Source of the DNA: Roseburia sp.
GTDB taxonomy: Bacteria > Bacillota_A > Clostridia > Lachnospirales > Lachnospiraceae
Direction: 5' to 3'
Length of the DNA: 5,747 nt
Assembly (NCBI GenBank): GCA_017547315.1
Contig: JAFYQA010000230.1
Location: forward strand, 1-5,747
Every line of letters begins with the position of its first letter. Position 1 is the first letter of the stretch. Both the position numbers and the translations under genes were made by a program. The notes under the pieces were generated by a model. It was not told the origin of the DNA. It saw nothing but the letters and a program-made list of their open reading frames with translations, and searched no databases. Shown here piece by piece: positions 5,712 to 5,747 of the stretch.

Positions 5712-5747
5712 TTATAATTCTGTTCGGCCTTCTAAGGCACGAAGCAA
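5712..5747 (-). CDS. Possible C-terminal end of an upstream gene (partial)
   Basis: On the minus strand an open frame enters from the right edge and reads LLRALEGRTEL followed by TAA at 5714-5712. It stops 16 bases before the transketolase N-terminal start, just ahead of its ribosome binding site, which is normal spacing for an operon neighbour. Eleven residues are too few to name the product. A second frame is open as well (ending at a TGA that overlaps the transketolase ATG) but looks less natural, so this remains tentative. Confidence 0.4.
   Translation of the reverse strand: MLRALEGRTEL

Overview
The window is low-GC, AT-rich DNA that looks like a Gram-positive Clostridia chromosome, most likely Lachnospiraceae. 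This rests on the split transketolase, the DUF5711-type protein next to a CvpA-family protein, the strong AGGAGG-like ribosome binding sites and the A-tract-rich ribosomal promoters. No species call is possible from the sequence alone. Every supported gene lies on the minus strand, so in transcription order the window reads from right to left.

Right part (5747 to 3873): the last codons of a possible upstream gene are followed by the two halves of a transketolase, an N-terminal (TPP pyrophosphate-binding) subunit and a C-terminal subunit. The two genes overlap by 13 bases, and a clear Rho-independent terminator follows. Both halves keep the cofactor and catalytic motifs, so they should form a working enzyme of the non-oxidative pentose phosphate pathway.

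Middle part (3872 to 480): three genes encode envelope or membrane proteins. In order these are a membrane protein with a cytoplasmic domain that resembles a metal-less JAB/MPN fold and an external LysM domain, a single-pass DUF5711-like protein with a probable propeller-type external domain, and a CvpA-family multi-pass protein. The last two are almost certainly co-translated, because the stop of one lies in the ribosome binding site of the next. A long hairpin 20 bases after the cvpA stop closes the unit.

Left part (about 460 to 1): there is no protein gene here. The minus strand carries three strong tandem sigma-A promoters (TTGACA, 17-base spacer, TATTAT/TAATAT/TAAGAT), each behind an A-tract UP element. 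They are followed by a leader with boxA-like and CTTGA-AACTGAA-type motifs typical of the precursor of Bacillota 16S rRNA. I infer that a ribosomal RNA operon begins just beyond the left edge. Each promoter is followed, at or within about two bases of the predicted start, by a hairpin, so all three primary transcripts would begin with a 5'-terminal stem-loop.

The two most interesting items are the pseudo-MPN/transmembrane/LysM protein and the repeated promoter-plus-5'-hairpin arrangement before the rRNA operon.
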